Positions 1 through 9,006 are shown, numbered from the stretch's first letter. The stretch is DNA of 49,924 bases from an uncultured Chitinophagaceae bacterium (GCA_903904335.1 CAIVCF010000236.1:1-49924), one strand, 5' to 3'. Numbers and translations: made by a program. The notes: a model not told the origin generated them from the letters alone.

Positions 1-442
1 ACACTTAAAAACGGAACAATGTATTCCCTAACTTTGTTTTCACTGATAACTCCCACCGTTGTTATTTTTTGTTCAAATCTTTAACTACAGGGAGTTATCT
101 TTTATTTTATCACCATCTCAAAAAGTTTAAACAACTTCATTGCTTTATTTTTATGAGTTAATGTTTTTTCAAACAAATGGCCGGTTTGTATTTGCATTCT
201 GTAGAGTGTAATTGTGTATGATAGTTTAATACAACAAAAGAAAACTTATGTTAATTGAACAGATGTGGCAGACTGCAGCTGATTGAAAGAAAAAACTGTT
301 CTTTATTTAACATTTATGATTGAATGCTGATACGGGTTAGTTAAGAAAAAGCAAAGCTTATCATTTGATCTTTTACAAACTAAACCGTTAACAATACTTG
401 CAGTCAATCGAAAAAGCTTTATTCATCAGTAAATCAGAAATC

Positions 443-535
443 ATGGAAAGAAAGTTACAATATGAAGATGCGATCGCACAAACATTATCCATCTTCTTCA
501 TAGCGATCATATTGCTTTCAGCTATAACGGCATAA
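443..535 (+). CDS. Possible 30-residue membrane peptide
   Basis: An ATG-initiated ORF of 30 codons encodes a charged N-terminus (MERKLQYEDA) followed by one hydrophobic segment of about 15 residues ending in TA and a TAA stop. It has the shape of a small single-pass membrane peptide. No ribosome-binding site is evident, but these are rarely recognisable in this phylum. It lies about 90 nt before icd, upstream of that gene's predicted -7 element, so it would be a separate unit. I do not recognise a family. It could be a chance ORF. Confidence 0.25.
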   Translation: MERKLQYEDAIAQTLSIFFIAIILLSAITA

Positions 536-595
536 ATGTTTATGCTGTCATAAAAACATTTATTATTTAGTTTCTCATTAAAAAGACGAAACGCC

Positions 596-603
596 TAAAT
601 TTG
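596..603 (+). promoter_or_regulatory. Promoter -7 element for icd
   Basis: TAAATTTG is an exact match to the Bacteroidota -7 consensus TAnnTTTG and lies 25 nt before the icd start codon. No good -33 TTTG is present at the usual 19-21 nt spacing (only TTTC at the far end), so the call rests on the -7 element and its position. Confidence 0.45.
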
Positions 604-628
604 CATACTTATCATTAAAAAATAACGT

Positions 629-1858
629 ATGCCTCAAAAAATTAAAGTAGCCAATCCGGTTGTTGAGCTGGATGGCGATGAGATGACAAGAATCATTTGG
701 AAATTCATCAAAGACAAACTGATCCTTCCATACCTTGATGTGGAAATAAAATATTATGATCTGGGAATTGAATACCGCGATCAAACCAACGATCAGGTAA
801 CAGTTGATTCAGCCAATGCTATAAAAAAATATGGTGTGGGAATAAAATGTGCAACCATCACACCCGATGAAGCACGTGTGGAAGAATTCAAATTAAAACA
901 AATGTGGAAAAGCCCGAATGGTACGATCCGTAACATTTTGGACGGTACTGTTTTTCGCGAACCTATCGTTTGTAAGAATGTTCCGAGATTAGTTCCCAAT
1001 TGGACTGCACCTATTTGTATCGGTCGTCATGCATTTGGTGATCAATACCGTGCAACAGATTTTGTTACCAAAGGCAAAGGCAAGTTGACCATCAAGTTCG
1101 AAGGTGAAGATGGAACCAAACAAGAATTTGAGGTATATAATTTTAAAGGTGATGGTGTTGCGTTGGCCATGTATAATACAGATGAAAGTATTGCCGGTTT
1201 TGCACGTTCTTGTTTTAATCAGGCATTGATCAAAAAATGGCCTTTGTATTTATCTACAAAGAATACCATTCTAAAAAAATATGACGGTCGCTTTAAAGAT
1301 ATTTTTGAAGAGATATATCAAAATGAATTCAAAGCAAAATATGAAGCTGCCGGTATTACTTACGAACATCGTTTGATTGATGATATGGTGGCGAGTGCTT
1401 TAAAATGGCATGGGAATTTTGTTTGGGCATGTAAGAATTATGACGGTGATGTGCAAAGTGATACAGTGGCGCAAGGCTTTGGCAGCCTGGGTTTGATGAC
1501 TTCTGTTTTAGTTACTCCTGATGGAACTGTGATGGAAGCAGAAGCCGCACACGGAACTGTTACACGTCATTATCGCGAACACCAAAAAGGCAGACCAACT
1601 TCAACAAACCCGATCGCATCCATTTTTGCATGGACGAGAGGTTTGGAGTTTCGCGGAAAATTAGATGGTAATGCAGAATTGATTAAATTTTGTCATGCAC
1701 TCGAAGAAGTTTGCGTTGAAACAGTAGAAAGCGGTAAGATGACAAAAGACCTTGCTGTTTGTATTTACGGTAATAAAGTAAATCATGGTGAGCATTATTT
1801 ATATACAGAAGAATTTCTGGATGAATTGGATAAGAATTTACAGGCTAAACTGAAATAG
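629..1858 (+). CDS. icd: NADP-dependent isocitrate dehydrogenase
   Basis: Oxidative decarboxylation of isocitrate to 2-oxoglutarate with NADP in the TCA cycle, cytoplasmic. The 409-residue protein has the length and sequence of the eukaryote-type homodimeric enzymes (IDH1/IDH2 class), not the E. coli Icd class. Visible signatures are [14 protein letters not shown] at residues 9-22, the substrate loop KSPNGTIRN near 94-102, and [18 protein letters not shown] near 308-325, where the Arg-His after HGTVT is the known NADP-specificity pair. [15 protein letters not shown] follows. The gene stands alone: a -7 element lies 25 nt upstream and a strong hairpin terminator 20 nt downstream. The ATG start gives a full-length family N-terminus, so the start is secure. 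Confidence 0.96.
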   Translation: MPQKIKVANPVVELDGDEMTRIIWKFIKDKLILPYLDVEIKYYDLGIEYRDQTNDQVTVDSANAIKKYGVGIKCATITPDEARVEEFKLKQMWKSPNGTIRNILDGTVFREPIVCKNVPRLVPNWTAPICIGRHAFGDQYRATDFVTKGKGKLTIKFEGEDGTKQEFEVYNFKGDGVALAMYNTDESIAGFARSCFNQALIKKWPLYLSTKNTILKKYDGRFKDIFEEIYQNEFKAKYEAAGITYEHRLIDDMVASALKWHGNFVWACKNYDGDVQSDTVAQGFGSLGLMTSVLVTPDGTVMEAEAAHGTVTRHYREHQKGRPTSTNPIASIFAWTRGLEFRGKLDGNAELIKFCHALEEVCVETVESGKMTKDLAVCIYGNKVNHGEHYLYTEEFLDELDKNLQAKLK

Positions 1859-1877
1859 AGATTGAAGAAAATGAAAT

Positions 1878-1914
1878 AAAAAAGAGCCGTTGCAGTTGCA
1901 GCGGCTCTTTTTTA
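1878..1914. terminator. Bidirectional hairpin terminator after icd
   Basis: Stem AAAAAGAGCCGTTGCA pairs with TGCAGCGGCTCTTTTT across a 2-nt gap, with one G-U-type mismatch. A-rich and T-rich flanks make it work on both strands. It lies between convergent icd and the minus-strand gene ending at 1927. Confidence 0.85.
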
Positions 1915-1926
1915 TAAAAAGTACAC

Positions 1927-2652
1927 TTACCAATAAATATGATTGCTCAATTGTTGCTTGGTAGGATCTTTCAAACTATAATCAACGATCACTTTATAAA
2001 TACAGGTTTCACATTTTGGAACCATCACACGCCTTTTATAAGTTCCGCCTATAGCTGAATACATATTTTGTACTTTCCAGTTATTAAAGTTCCCGGTGAC
2101 TTTAATTCCCGTATGAGATGTTTTACTGTAGATGATCTCTTCCCAGTACATGTCCTTTGGTAATTGAGTTATCAAAGATTGCTTATACCAAAATTCTGCA
2201 TCTTCTAATTCCTTTCTTTTCGTATAAACATATTCGAAAGCCAAACAACCCAGATATTGGTTCAAAGAATAAACATAACCGGCATATTGCAACGCAACAG
2301 AAGTACTGCCGCCAACAAAATTCGGTGCTGCTGCATAGTAGCGCATCAATGCCCAGTTCAAAGCGATATTATGACTGTCAGCTTCCAATTTTTTAAGCAG
2401 ACTTTTTCTGAGATCATTTTCTTCCTGGAAGCCGAAAATATTTTTAGTTGATGCATACTGATCTGCCGCAGCATCTACTTCAGCAAAAGTGTTGAAATAA
2501 TTTTCTGTTCGAAAATTTTTATGATCGTTTTCAATATTTGTATGGAATAGATAAGATTCTCTTTCGGATGATGCAGTAAATTTTGCTTCACCAAAAAATA
2601 AATTTCCACCCAAGAGTGTACCCATAAATACGCAATGCAGAAATACCTTCAT
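1927..2652 (-). CDS. Secreted TPR-like protein with possible CBM48-like C-terminus
   Basis: A 241-residue protein with a hydrophobic N-terminus (about residues 1-23) that looks like a signal peptide, so probably periplasmic or exported. Residues about 80-160 are helical and read like two TPR units (ALNWALMRYYAAAPNFVGGS, then LAFEYVYTKRKELEDAEFWYKQSL split across a turn). The C-terminal 60 residues contain GNFNNW (187-192) and VIVDYSLKDP (221-230), spaced as in the isoamylase/AMPK glycogen-binding (CBM48-like) fold, but the similarity is by eye only. Two Cys in KCETC (213-217) could form a disulfide. No functional neighbour. Molecular role unknown. Confidence 0.7.
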   Translation of the reverse strand: MKVFLHCVFMGTLLGGNLFFGEAKFTASSERESYLFHTNIENDHKNFRTENYFNTFAEVDAAADQYASTKNIFGFQEENDLRKSLLKKLEADSHNIALNWALMRYYAAAPNFVGGSTSVALQYAGYVYSLNQYLGCLAFEYVYTKRKELEDAEFWYKQSLITQLPKDMYWEEIIYSKTSHTGIKVTGNFNNWKVQNMYSAIGGTYKRRVMVPKCETCIYKVIVDYSLKDPTKQQLSNHIYW

Positions 2653-2875
2653 GCTTTCCTGTTAAGTTTAAGTTTTGCTCAATAATCACAGACAAAGGCA
2701 ATTCAAAGTATTGGACTCAGAAAAAAAGCGTAAAATGGATTAAGACAGGATTTGGATCGGATAGGTTTTCTTAGGAAGGTGGGAAACATCGTAAAGATAA
2801 TAGAAATGACCTCAACATTGATAAACTTGAATGTCTATTTTTTTTATTGTGTAAAAATCATACAAAAGGGTGATG

Positions 2876-2910
2876 TAAAAAGCTGCTCATTTTATTGAAC
2901 AGCTTTTCTT
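2876..2910 (-). terminator. Hairpin terminator after the small Cys/His protein
   Basis: AAAAGCTGCTC pairs with GAACAGCTTTT around an 8-nt loop (one mismatch), and reads into a T-run on the minus strand. It lies 15 nt beyond the stop of the minus-strand gene at 2925-3167. Confidence 0.7.
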
Positions 2911-2924
2911 GTTTTCATTTCATC

Positions 2925-3167
2925 TTACATTTTGCCTTTTTCAGCCATCTTTTTGCATTCAGGCCCGCATTTATGCCCTTTCTCTCCGTGGGCATACACA
3001 TGCTTGCCATCTTTGCAGGCAGCAGTGCATTTGTGTTCTTTTAAAGGAGCTTCTTTTGTTTTCTTACTGTCCATTTTATCCTGCGACATTTTATCTTGTG
3101 CAAGAACAGGCCCGGCAAGAAATACAGCCAATAAAGCTGTGGCAGCAATTGATTTTAAAAGTTTCAT
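2925..3167 (-). CDS. Small secreted Cys/His/Lys-rich protein
   Basis: An 80-residue protein with a clear signal peptide (MKLLKSIAATALLAVFLAGPVLAQ, cleaved near residue 23). The mature part is Lys-rich with short repeats (DKMSQDKMDSKK) and two CxxxC pairs (CTAAC, CGPEC) interleaved with His residues (EHK, HVYAHGEKGHK). This arrangement suggests periplasmic metal binding, but I do not recognise a characterised family and infer this only from composition. It is monocistronic, followed by its own terminator at 2876-2910. Similar small proteins are frequent in this phylum. Confidence 0.72.
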   Translation of the reverse strand: MKLLKSIAATALLAVFLAGPVLAQDKMSQDKMDSKKTKEAPLKEHKCTAACKDGKHVYAHGEKGHKCGPECKKMAEKGKM

Positions 3168-3216
3168 GTGATTTATTTTTTTGTAAGACGTGTACCCAAA
3201 AATTACCTTACAAAAA

Positions 3217-4866
3217 TCATTTCATCACTTCAGTAATAGTTTTTCCGATGCAACCGCTCGGCATTTGAATATGAAGTAATGATGCAATGGTTGCCGAAAT
3301 ATCGGTCATATACGTTTCTCTGTTTAAACTGCCATGCTTGATTCCCCATCCATAAAATACCAACGGAATGTGTGAATCATAAGGATTCCATACACCATGA
3401 CTCATGCCCACTTTACCAGCATCCATTACACCCGTTTTCATAATGATCTGCAGATCGCCACTGCGTTGCGGATTATAACCATTCACCACCATCTCTCTGA
3501 TCTTTGCCGGAATGGTTGCTTCAGCTGCATGATGTTTATCCACCACATTCAAAACAATATCCTTTTTCAATAAATATTGAACGATGGATTGCTGAATATT
3601 TTTTTCATCCAATTTTAATGAATCAATTATCGGATGATTGATATAAACATCATGTTCCATCACTGCATTGATCAGGTTGGATTGTCCAAATTGTTTCTTC
3701 AAATAATCATTCAGGTCTTTCGTGATCTCGCCATCATCCCATCTTCCGCCGGGAATATTATGTTTCGCCAAAAATTCAGGAATATGCGCACCTGAATGAT
3801 CGGCAGTTAAGAAAACAGTGTATTGATCTTTACCAATAGTTTTATCTAAATAATCAAATAGCTGGCCCAATGTTTCATCCAAACGAACATAAGTATCCAA
3901 CAATTCCCATGAATTGGGACCGAATGAATGACCAACATAATCAGGAGAAGAAAAGCTAACAGCGAGAAAATCAGTTACATCATTCTTGCCCAAATGTTCT
4001 GAACTGATATTCGCTTTTGCCAATTCCAACAAAAGATCATTGGCATAAGGCGTTACGGTTATTTTGCTGTAATCCTTTCCCTGAAACTGTTTCAGGTCAT
4101 AAGGCATCGTTAATGCATTTCTTCCGAAAGGTTTGGCTTCATAAGCATTGTCATCAGTGTCACAATATTTTTCATACACTTCTTTTGGTAAAACGGTGTT
4201 CCAATCTTTTGCATAAAAAGAATCCACTAATTTTTTATTGTTGAAAGCTTTCATCCAATCAGGAAGATCTTTTGTATAATAAGTGCTGGTAATGAAATTG
4301 CCGCTTTTGCCGTCGTACCAATATGCAGCATTGGCTGAATGACCTGCGGGAATAATGGCTCCGCGGTCTTTCATTGAAATACCGATCACTTTGCTGCGAA
4401 AATTAGTTGCCAATCTTAATTCATCAGTGATCGTTGTTACAAAAACATTATTGGGGCTCATCTGTCCTTCTGCAACACTGCTGCTGCCAACTGTTTGCAC
4501 GGATTTGTCTTCCACACAATAAACAGGTCTTTGTAAATTATTATCAAACCAATTATTTCCGGTGATGCCGTGAATAGCAGGAACACTGCCCGTATAAACA
4601 CAAGTATGTCCGCAGGCTGTAACTGTTGGCAGATAAGGAACAAAAGTATTATCGCAGGAAAATCCTTCACCCAGCAATTTTTTAAAACCGCCATTGGCTT
4701 TGTACAGATCATAAAAACGGTAGAGATAATCCCAGCGCATCTGATCTACCACAATGCCCACTACTAATTTGGGACGTTGTACCGTATTAGCTGCCGTATT
4801 TGTTTTTTGTGCAGTAAGCTGTAAAAAGCAAAAGCATGTTACAGCAATAAGAACAATTCTTCTCAT
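3217..4866 (-). CDS. pafA: PafA-type alkaline phosphatase (exported phosphomonoesterase)
   Basis: Alkaline phosphatase superfamily protein of 549 residues from the chosen start. The start at 4866 gives a proper signal peptide (MRRIVLIAVTCFCFLQLTAQ). A longer frame to 4935 would span a promoter-like -7 element at 4884-4891, so it is rejected. Family marks are VVDQMRWDY (metal-binding Asp), PTVTACGHT with the nucleophilic Thr, GNNWFD, SMKDRGAI with the Lys-x-Arg pair that distinguishes PafA monoesterases from nucleotide pyrophosphatases, SSPDYVGHSFGP, and TADHSGAH metal ligands. It probably releases phosphate from organic esters in the periplasm. No other phosphate-related gene is adjacent. Confidence 0.88.
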   Translation of the reverse strand: MRRIVLIAVTCFCFLQLTAQKTNTAANTVQRPKLVVGIVVDQMRWDYLYRFYDLYKANGGFKKLLGEGFSCDNTFVPYLPTVTACGHTCVYTGSVPAIHGITGNNWFDNNLQRPVYCVEDKSVQTVGSSSVAEGQMSPNNVFVTTITDELRLATNFRSKVIGISMKDRGAIIPAGHSANAAYWYDGKSGNFITSTYYTKDLPDWMKAFNNKKLVDSFYAKDWNTVLPKEVYEKYCDTDDNAYEAKPFGRNALTMPYDLKQFQGKDYSKITVTPYANDLLLELAKANISSEHLGKNDVTDFLAVSFSSPDYVGHSFGPNSWELLDTYVRLDETLGQLFDYLDKTIGKDQYTVFLTADHSGAHIPEFLAKHNIPGGRWDDGEITKDLNDYLKKQFGQSNLINAVMEHDVYINHPIIDSLKLDEKNIQQSIVQYLLKKDIVLNVVDKHHAAEATIPAKIREMVVNGYNPQRSGDLQIIMKTGVMDAGKVGMSHGVWNPYDSHIPLVFYGWGIKHGSLNRETYMTDISATIASLLHIQMPSGCIGKTITEVMK

Positions 4867-4883
4867 GGTAAGTAATATTTCAA

Positions 4884-4891
4884 CAAATGTA
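4884..4891 (-). promoter_or_regulatory. -7 element for the PafA gene
   Basis: The minus strand reads TACATTTG, an exact TAnnTTTG match 17 nt before the start codon at 4866. No matching -33 element is visible. It supports the shorter start for the phosphatase. Confidence 0.4.
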
Positions 4892-4951
4892 ACGGTTGCG
4901 GCCACTCCTGCGCACAGAAATAGGTGAAGATTCACACATTGATAATTCGCC

Positions 4952-4982
4952 TTGCTGCTTAACCCGTTTAATTGTACTTTTG
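4952..4982 (+). promoter_or_regulatory. Promoter for the alpha-oxoamine synthase gene
   Basis: TTG at 4952-4954 and TACTTTTG at 4975-4982 are separated by 20 nt, matching the Bacteroidota sigma-factor consensus. Transcription would start near 4990 and leave a leader of about 135 nt before the gene at 5124. Confidence 0.6.
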
Positions 4983-5049
4983 CGGCGGTTTATTGCTAAC
5001 CAATGATAGTAAATGTTCATGTATCGCTGATTGATGAATAAAGAATGAA

Positions 5050-5073
5050 AGTACAAGAGTGCGACGCAACGAA
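5050..5073 (-). repeat. Dispersed repeat, family A copy
   Basis: Contains GTACAAGAGTGCGACGCAAC, a one-mismatch copy of the sequence that recurs at 15180-15197 and, in reverse orientation, at 26772-26789 and 45141-45167. It is located in the leader of the gene starting at 5124. Confidence 0.65.
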
Positions 5074-5123
5074 GATGCTATAGAAAACAAAAGCTGAGAT
5101 AAAATCTCAAATCATACATTATT

Positions 5124-6383
5124 ATGGCTGACATTTTTGAAAAGTTGATGAAGAATTCCGGTCCGCTCGGACAACACCGCGAAAGGGCACATGGTTATTT
5201 TGCATTTCCTAAATTAGAAGGAGAGATCGGTGCCAGAATGAAATTCCGTGGTAAAGAAATGATCGTTTGGAGTTTGAATAATTATTTGGGATTGGCCAAT
5301 CATCCCGAAGTAAGAAAAGCGGATGCAGAAGGTTCTGCACAATATGGACTCGCTGCACCAATGGGTGCAAGGATGATGAGCGGCAACAGCAATCTGCACG
5401 AACAATTGGAAAAAGAATTAGCAGCATTTGTGATGAAAGAAGATGCCATGTTGATGAACTACGGTTATCAGGGTATCATGAGTGCGATTGATGCAATTTG
5501 CGGAAGACATGATGTAATTGTGTATGATGCAGAATCTCATGCTTGTATTATTGATGGTTTGCGTTTGCATCCCGGTCATCGTTATGTTTTTAAACACAAT
5601 GATGTGGATGATTGCGAAAAACAATTAGAACGTGCCACAGCATTAATTGAAAAACAAAAAAGCGGTGGCATATTGGTGATCACAGAAGGTGTGTTTGGTA
5701 TGGCAGGTGATCAGGGAAAATTAAAAGAGATCGTTGCATTAAAAGATAAATTTCAATTCAGATTATTGGTGGATGATGCACATGGCTTTGGTTGTTTGGG
5801 TGCTACAGGTGCAGGTGCCGGTGAGTTACAGGGTTGCCAGGATGGGATTGATTTATACTTCTCCACCTTTGCAAAATCAATGGCAAGTATTGGTGCATTC
5901 ATGGCGGGTGATAAAGTGATCATTGATTTTATTCGTTACAATATCCGTTCACAGATCTTTGCGAAAAGTGTTCCCATGCCTTTTGTAGTGGGTAATCTAA
6001 AACGTTTGGAATTATTGCGCAACTTACCCGAAATGCGTGCCAAGCTTTGGCATAACGCATTGCGTTTGCAAAATGGATTAAAAGAAAAAGGTTTTGATAT
6101 CGGCAATACCAACACGATGGTCACTCCGGTTTATATGAAAGGCGGTGTGGAAGAAGCAACAGCAATGGTGATGGACTTGCGTGAGAATTACAAAATATTC
6201 TGTTCGATCGTGGTATATCCTGTTATTCCGAAAGGGCATATTATTTATCGCCTCATTCCAACTGCGGCGCACAGCGATGAAGATATCGATCTCACCTTAA
6301 AAGCATTTACCGAAACAAAAGCCAAATTAGATGCAGGTGCTTATAAAGCAGAAATGATTCCTGATATGGCGGAAGTGAAGTAA
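5124..6383 (+). CDS. Alpha-oxoamine synthase family enzyme (serine palmitoyltransferase-like)
   Basis: PLP-dependent acyl-CoA:amino acid acyltransferase of 419 residues, cytoplasmic. The fold-type I signature is clear: NNYLGLANHPEV (52-63), the glycine-rich GARMMSGNSNLHEQLE (81-96), DAESHACIIDG, VDDAHGFG (216-223) and the Schiff-base lysine K251 in STFAKSMAS. The family includes serine palmitoyltransferase (sphingolipids), cysteate acyltransferase (sulfonolipids), KBL and BioF. Absence of other biotin genes and the N-terminal sequence favour a sphingolipid-type role, common in this phylum, but the amino acid substrate cannot be read from sequence alone. It is monocistronic with its own promoter (4952-4982) and terminator (6440-6470). 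Confidence 0.85.
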   Translation: MADIFEKLMKNSGPLGQHRERAHGYFAFPKLEGEIGARMKFRGKEMIVWSLNNYLGLANHPEVRKADAEGSAQYGLAAPMGARMMSGNSNLHEQLEKELAAFVMKEDAMLMNYGYQGIMSAIDAICGRHDVIVYDAESHACIIDGLRLHPGHRYVFKHNDVDDCEKQLERATALIEKQKSGGILVITEGVFGMAGDQGKLKEIVALKDKFQFRLLVDDAHGFGCLGATGAGAGELQGCQDGIDLYFSTFAKSMASIGAFMAGDKVIIDFIRYNIRSQIFAKSVPMPFVVGNLKRLELLRNLPEMRAKLWHNALRLQNGLKEKGFDIGNTNTMVTPVYMKGGVEEATAMVMDLRENYKIFCSIVVYPVIPKGHIIYRLIPTAAHSDEDIDLTLKAFTETKAKLDAGAYKAEMIPDMAEVK

Positions 6384-6389
6384 AACCCC

Positions 6390-6416
6390 CTCCGAAGGAG
6401 TCCTTTGGACAACCCC
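6390..6416. repeat. Dispersed repeat, family B copy
   Basis: Contains TCCGAAGGAGTCCTTTGGAC followed by AACCCC, a variant of the sequence at 6626-6653 and 15190-15220. It is itself nearly palindromic (TCCgaAGGA / TCCttTGGA). Confidence 0.55.
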
Positions 6417-6439
6417 TAAAGGGGAGTTGAAATAATTCT

Positions 6440-6470
6440 AAAAGTCTTCTCGTTATGAGAAGACTTTTTA
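6440..6470 (+). terminator. Hairpin terminator after the alpha-oxoamine synthase
   Basis: A perfect 12-bp stem (AAAAGTCTTCTC / GAGAAGACTTTT) with loop GTTAT is followed by TTTATTTTT. It begins 56 nt after the stop codon. Confidence 0.85.
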
Positions 6471-6625
6471 TTTTTGGTGATTCTTTATGAAACAATTTTA
6501 CCACAGCGTTAAAGAGAAACGGAATTAACGCAGAGAACTCTGCGCAACTCTTTTAACTCCATTTCTCTGCGGTGAATATTACGCTTCGATAAAAGCTCAA
6601 TAAAACCTATCACGCTGAAGAGTGA

Positions 6626-6653
6626 GACGCTCCAAAGGAGTCCTTCGGACAAC
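6626..6653. repeat. Dispersed repeat, family B copy
   Basis: GACGCTCCAAAGGAGTCCTT continuing CGGACAAC is identical to 15193-15220. At the second site it is fused directly to a family A repeat. Confidence 0.65.
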
Positions 6654-6725
6654 AGTTGATGCCATGAAACACCTAAGTTGGCTACATAAAAACCCACCCA
6701 ATTAATCTTTCGTAGATTCGCTGCA

Positions 6726-8054
6726 ATGCAAGAGACAAAATATTCCACAGAACAGGTTTTGAAGAGCTTAAAAATTAAGGCACTCAACGAGATGCAATTG
6801 GCTTCATTGGAAGCGAATGAACAACATAATGATGTTATTTTATTATCGGCAACCGGCTCGGGTAAAACATTGGCTTTTTTATTACCTGTACTTCAATTAT
6901 TGAATGAAGACAATAAACAAACACAGGCCATGATCATTGTGCCTTCAAGAGAACTGGCACAACAGATCGAGCATGTTTTTAAAGACATGCAAACGGGTTT
7001 CAAAATTACCTGCTGCTATGGCGGTCATAAAAGAGAAACCGAAGAAAATAATTTAGTGCAGCCACCTGCATTGTTGGTGGGTACGCCGGGAAGAATTGCC
7101 GATCATATTCGCAGAGGTAATATCACATTGAATTCCATTGAAACATTAGTGATGGATGAATTTGATAAATCACTCGAATTGGGTTTTAAAGAAGAAATTT
7201 CTTTTATACTCAGTTCATTGCCTTCATTGAAAAAAAGAATATTGACTTCTGCAACAGAATCTTTGGAAGTCCCTTCATTCGCCGGGTTAAAAGATGCAAA
7301 AAAAATTAATTTCTTAAGTGATGAAATGGTAAGCGAAGAAAAATTAGCGATCAAAACTGTTTTCTCAGATGAAAAAGATAAGATAGATACTTTGTTGCGA
7401 TTGATCTGCATGTTGGGTGGTCGTTCGATGATCGTGTTTTGCAATCATCGAGAATCGGTTGAACGGGTGAGTCAGTTATTGACTGACAAAGGAATTTACA
7501 ATGAATTTTATCACGGTGCAATGGAACAGCAGGAACGTGACAGTGCTTTGTGTAAATTCAGGAACGGAACGACCAATGTGTTGGTAACAACTGATCTGGC
7601 TTCACGTGGTTTGGATATTCCGAATATCCGTTACATCATTCATTATCATTTGCCGCATACAGAAGAGATTTTCACACACCGCAACGGAAGAACTGCAAGG
7701 GTTGAAGCCAGCGGAACAGTTATTTTAATTTTATCGGAAGAAGAAAAATTACCTGAATATATTAGCGGTCCGGTGGAACAATTACAGTTGCCGGATGAAT
7801 TGGTATTGCCGGATAAACCTGTGTGGACAACACTTTTCATCGCCGCAGGCAAAAAAGATAAAGTGAATAAAATTGATATTGTTGGGTTCTTATCCAACAA
7901 AGGTCAACTCAAAAAAGAAGATATCGGTTTAATCGAAGTGAAAGATTTTTTCTCTTTTGTCGCGATCAAGAAAATAAAAGTGGGAGGTGTTTTGCAACTC
8001 ATTAAAAACGAAAAGATCAAGAACAAGAAAGTAAAGATCGATGTGGCTAAATAG
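6726..8054 (+). CDS. DEAD-box ATP-dependent RNA helicase with DbpA-like C-terminal domain
   Basis: A 442-residue RNA helicase. Motifs in order: Walker A ATGSGKT (42-48), PSRELAQQ (73-80), GTPGRI (119-124), motif II DEFD (144-147, not DEAD), SAT (175-177), IVFCNHRES, TTDLASRGLDIPN and HRNGRTAR. The last 70 residues (KVNKIDIVGFLSNK onward, with IGLIEVKDFFSFV and KKVKI) resemble the RRM-like RNA-binding domain of DbpA/CsdA helicases. A role in ribosome assembly or RNA remodelling is likely. It is monocistronic, ending at a large hairpin shared with the convergent DUF2911 gene. The DEFD variant keeps the catalytic D-E-x-D pattern, so activity is expected. Confidence 0.92.
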   Translation: MQETKYSTEQVLKSLKIKALNEMQLASLEANEQHNDVILLSATGSGKTLAFLLPVLQLLNEDNKQTQAMIIVPSRELAQQIEHVFKDMQTGFKITCCYGGHKRETEENNLVQPPALLVGTPGRIADHIRRGNITLNSIETLVMDEFDKSLELGFKEEISFILSSLPSLKKRILTSATESLEVPSFAGLKDAKKINFLSDEMVSEEKLAIKTVFSDEKDKIDTLLRLICMLGGRSMIVFCNHRESVERVSQLLTDKGIYNEFYHGAMEQQERDSALCKFRNGTTNVLVTTDLASRGLDIPNIRYIIHYHLPHTEEIFTHRNGRTARVEASGTVILILSEEEKLPEYISGPVEQLQLPDELVLPDKPVWTTLFIAAGKKDKVNKIDIVGFLSNKGQLKKEDIGLIEVKDFFSFVAIKKIKVGGVLQLIKNEKIKNKKVKIDVAK

Positions 8055-8065
8055 GAGGGATATTT

Positions 8066-8151
8066 TAACACATAGGTAAATAGAAGAAGAAAAGAGAGCA
8101 CATAGAATTAAAAACTATATGCTCTCTTTTTTTCTATGTTCCTATGTGTTA
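8066..8151. terminator. Long bidirectional inverted repeat between convergent genes
   Basis: The left arm (8066-8105, TAACACATAGG...AGAGAGCACATAG) pairs imperfectly with the right arm (8115-8151, CTATATGCTCTC...CCTATGTGTTA) over nearly 40 nt, with A/T tracts inside. It separates the helicase (stop 8054) from DUF2911 (stop 8164) and can terminate both. Confidence 0.7.
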
Positions 8152-8163
8152 GAAAAACAAGTT

Positions 8164-9006
8164 TTACAATTTCGCGATCAGTTCTTTTGCCATGCGAACA
8201 TAATCTTCATTCTTTGCTTCAGTAGCTAATACAATACATTTATTGGCATCAGCTTTGGCACTTACTTTATCGCCCAGATCTTTTTCGATCCTGGCTTTTA
8301 AAATAAATAAGAAATAACCTTTGGGATTAGCTTCCGTTGCCTTGGTTGCATTGTTCAATGCTTTGTTGAGGTCTTTATCCCATTCGTAATAAAAATTAGC
8401 GGCAGTCTGGTATACGCCTGCTTCCACCTTATCTGCACCCAATGCTTTTTCAACCTGTGCTTTTATTCTTTCTTTCACACTGGTTGCAATAGGAATGCGA
8501 ACAGCGGTAGTTCCCCACATTAAATGCAATTCACAACTTTCCGGCTTAATATCAGAAAACTGCATCGTGAATGTTTCAATGCTTTCTTTTATTTTATCTG
8601 GAGTAACAGTGAAACGAACAACATCATCACTTTCTTTGTAACCCGTAGCGCCTGAATTATTAAATCCTTTGTTGATGATGATGGTCCATTGTTCTTTTCC
8701 GGGAATAGTGTACAATGCATAATAACCGGTATCTAACAGCTTTCCGCCAATTGTTACATTATCAGTAAATTTTAATTTTGTTGCGCCATTGGCACCTGTA
8801 CGCCACAATTGACCCAATGGTGCTAACTCGCTGTTTTCTTTAAATACAATTCTTCCTTTTATGGAAGGTCTTGAATAAGTCAATTCAATTTTACCCAATC
8901 CGAAATTCTGTACAATCATTTGAACAGGACTTGGGGCAGGCATGTTGATCTGTGCATTCGCCGCAAATACGCCAAGCGTAGCGGCAAACAATAATAATCG
9001 TTTCAT
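8164..9006 (-). CDS. DUF2911 family secreted protein
   Basis: A 280-residue exported protein. The start at 9006 gives the signal peptide MKRLLLFAATLGVFAANAQ. The longer frame to 9060 would overlap the -33/-7 promoter at 9031-9061, so it is rejected. The DUF2911 core is plain: LGKIELTYSRPSIKGR, LAPLGQLWRTGANGATKLKF, GYYALYTIPGKEQWTIIIN and LMWGTTAVRIPI. The C-terminal 90 residues form TPR-like helices (ALNNATKATEANPKGYFLFILKA broken over two turns). Function of the family is unknown; it is nearly confined to Bacteroidota and often periplasmic. Confidence 0.9.
   Translation of the reverse strand: MKRLLLFAATLGVFAANAQINMPAPSPVQMIVQNFGLGKIELTYSRPSIKGRIVFKENSELAPLGQLWRTGANGATKLKFTDNVTIGGKLLDTGYYALYTIPGKEQWTIIINKGFNNSGATGYKESDDVVRFTVTPDKIKESIETFTMQFSDIKPESCELHLMWGTTAVRIPIATSVKERIKAQVEKALGADKVEAGVYQTAANFYYEWDKDLNKALNNATKATEANPKGYFLFILKARIEKDLGDKVSAKADANKCIVLATEAKNEDYVRMAKELIAKL

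Larger units (their letters stand above)
1..628. other. Intergenic region before icd
   Basis: AT-rich stretch with no recognisable conserved gene. It contains one possible 30-residue ORF (443-535) and a promoter -7 element (596-603) next to icd, both listed separately. I see no tRNA, clear hairpin terminator or mobile-element end in positions 1-440. The gene preceding the window may end before position 1. Confidence 0.5.
6384..6725. other. 342-nt intergenic region rich in dispersed repeats
   Basis: No gene. It holds a family B repeat (6390-6416), a terminator (6440-6470), a fragment of the common 'ACGCAGAG...CTCTGCG' intergenic repeat class (about 6496-6585) and a second family B copy (6626-6653). 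The ORF readable here on the minus strand (6509-6787) overlaps the helicase start and has no protein-like features. Confidence 0.6.

Noticed and set aside
2909-3268. 119-residue plus-strand ORF
   Set aside because: It is antisense to the small secreted Cys/His protein, whose signal peptide and terminator are convincing.
6509-6787. 92-residue minus-strand ORF before the helicase
   Set aside because: It overlaps the helicase N-terminus and consists largely of intergenic repeat sequence.
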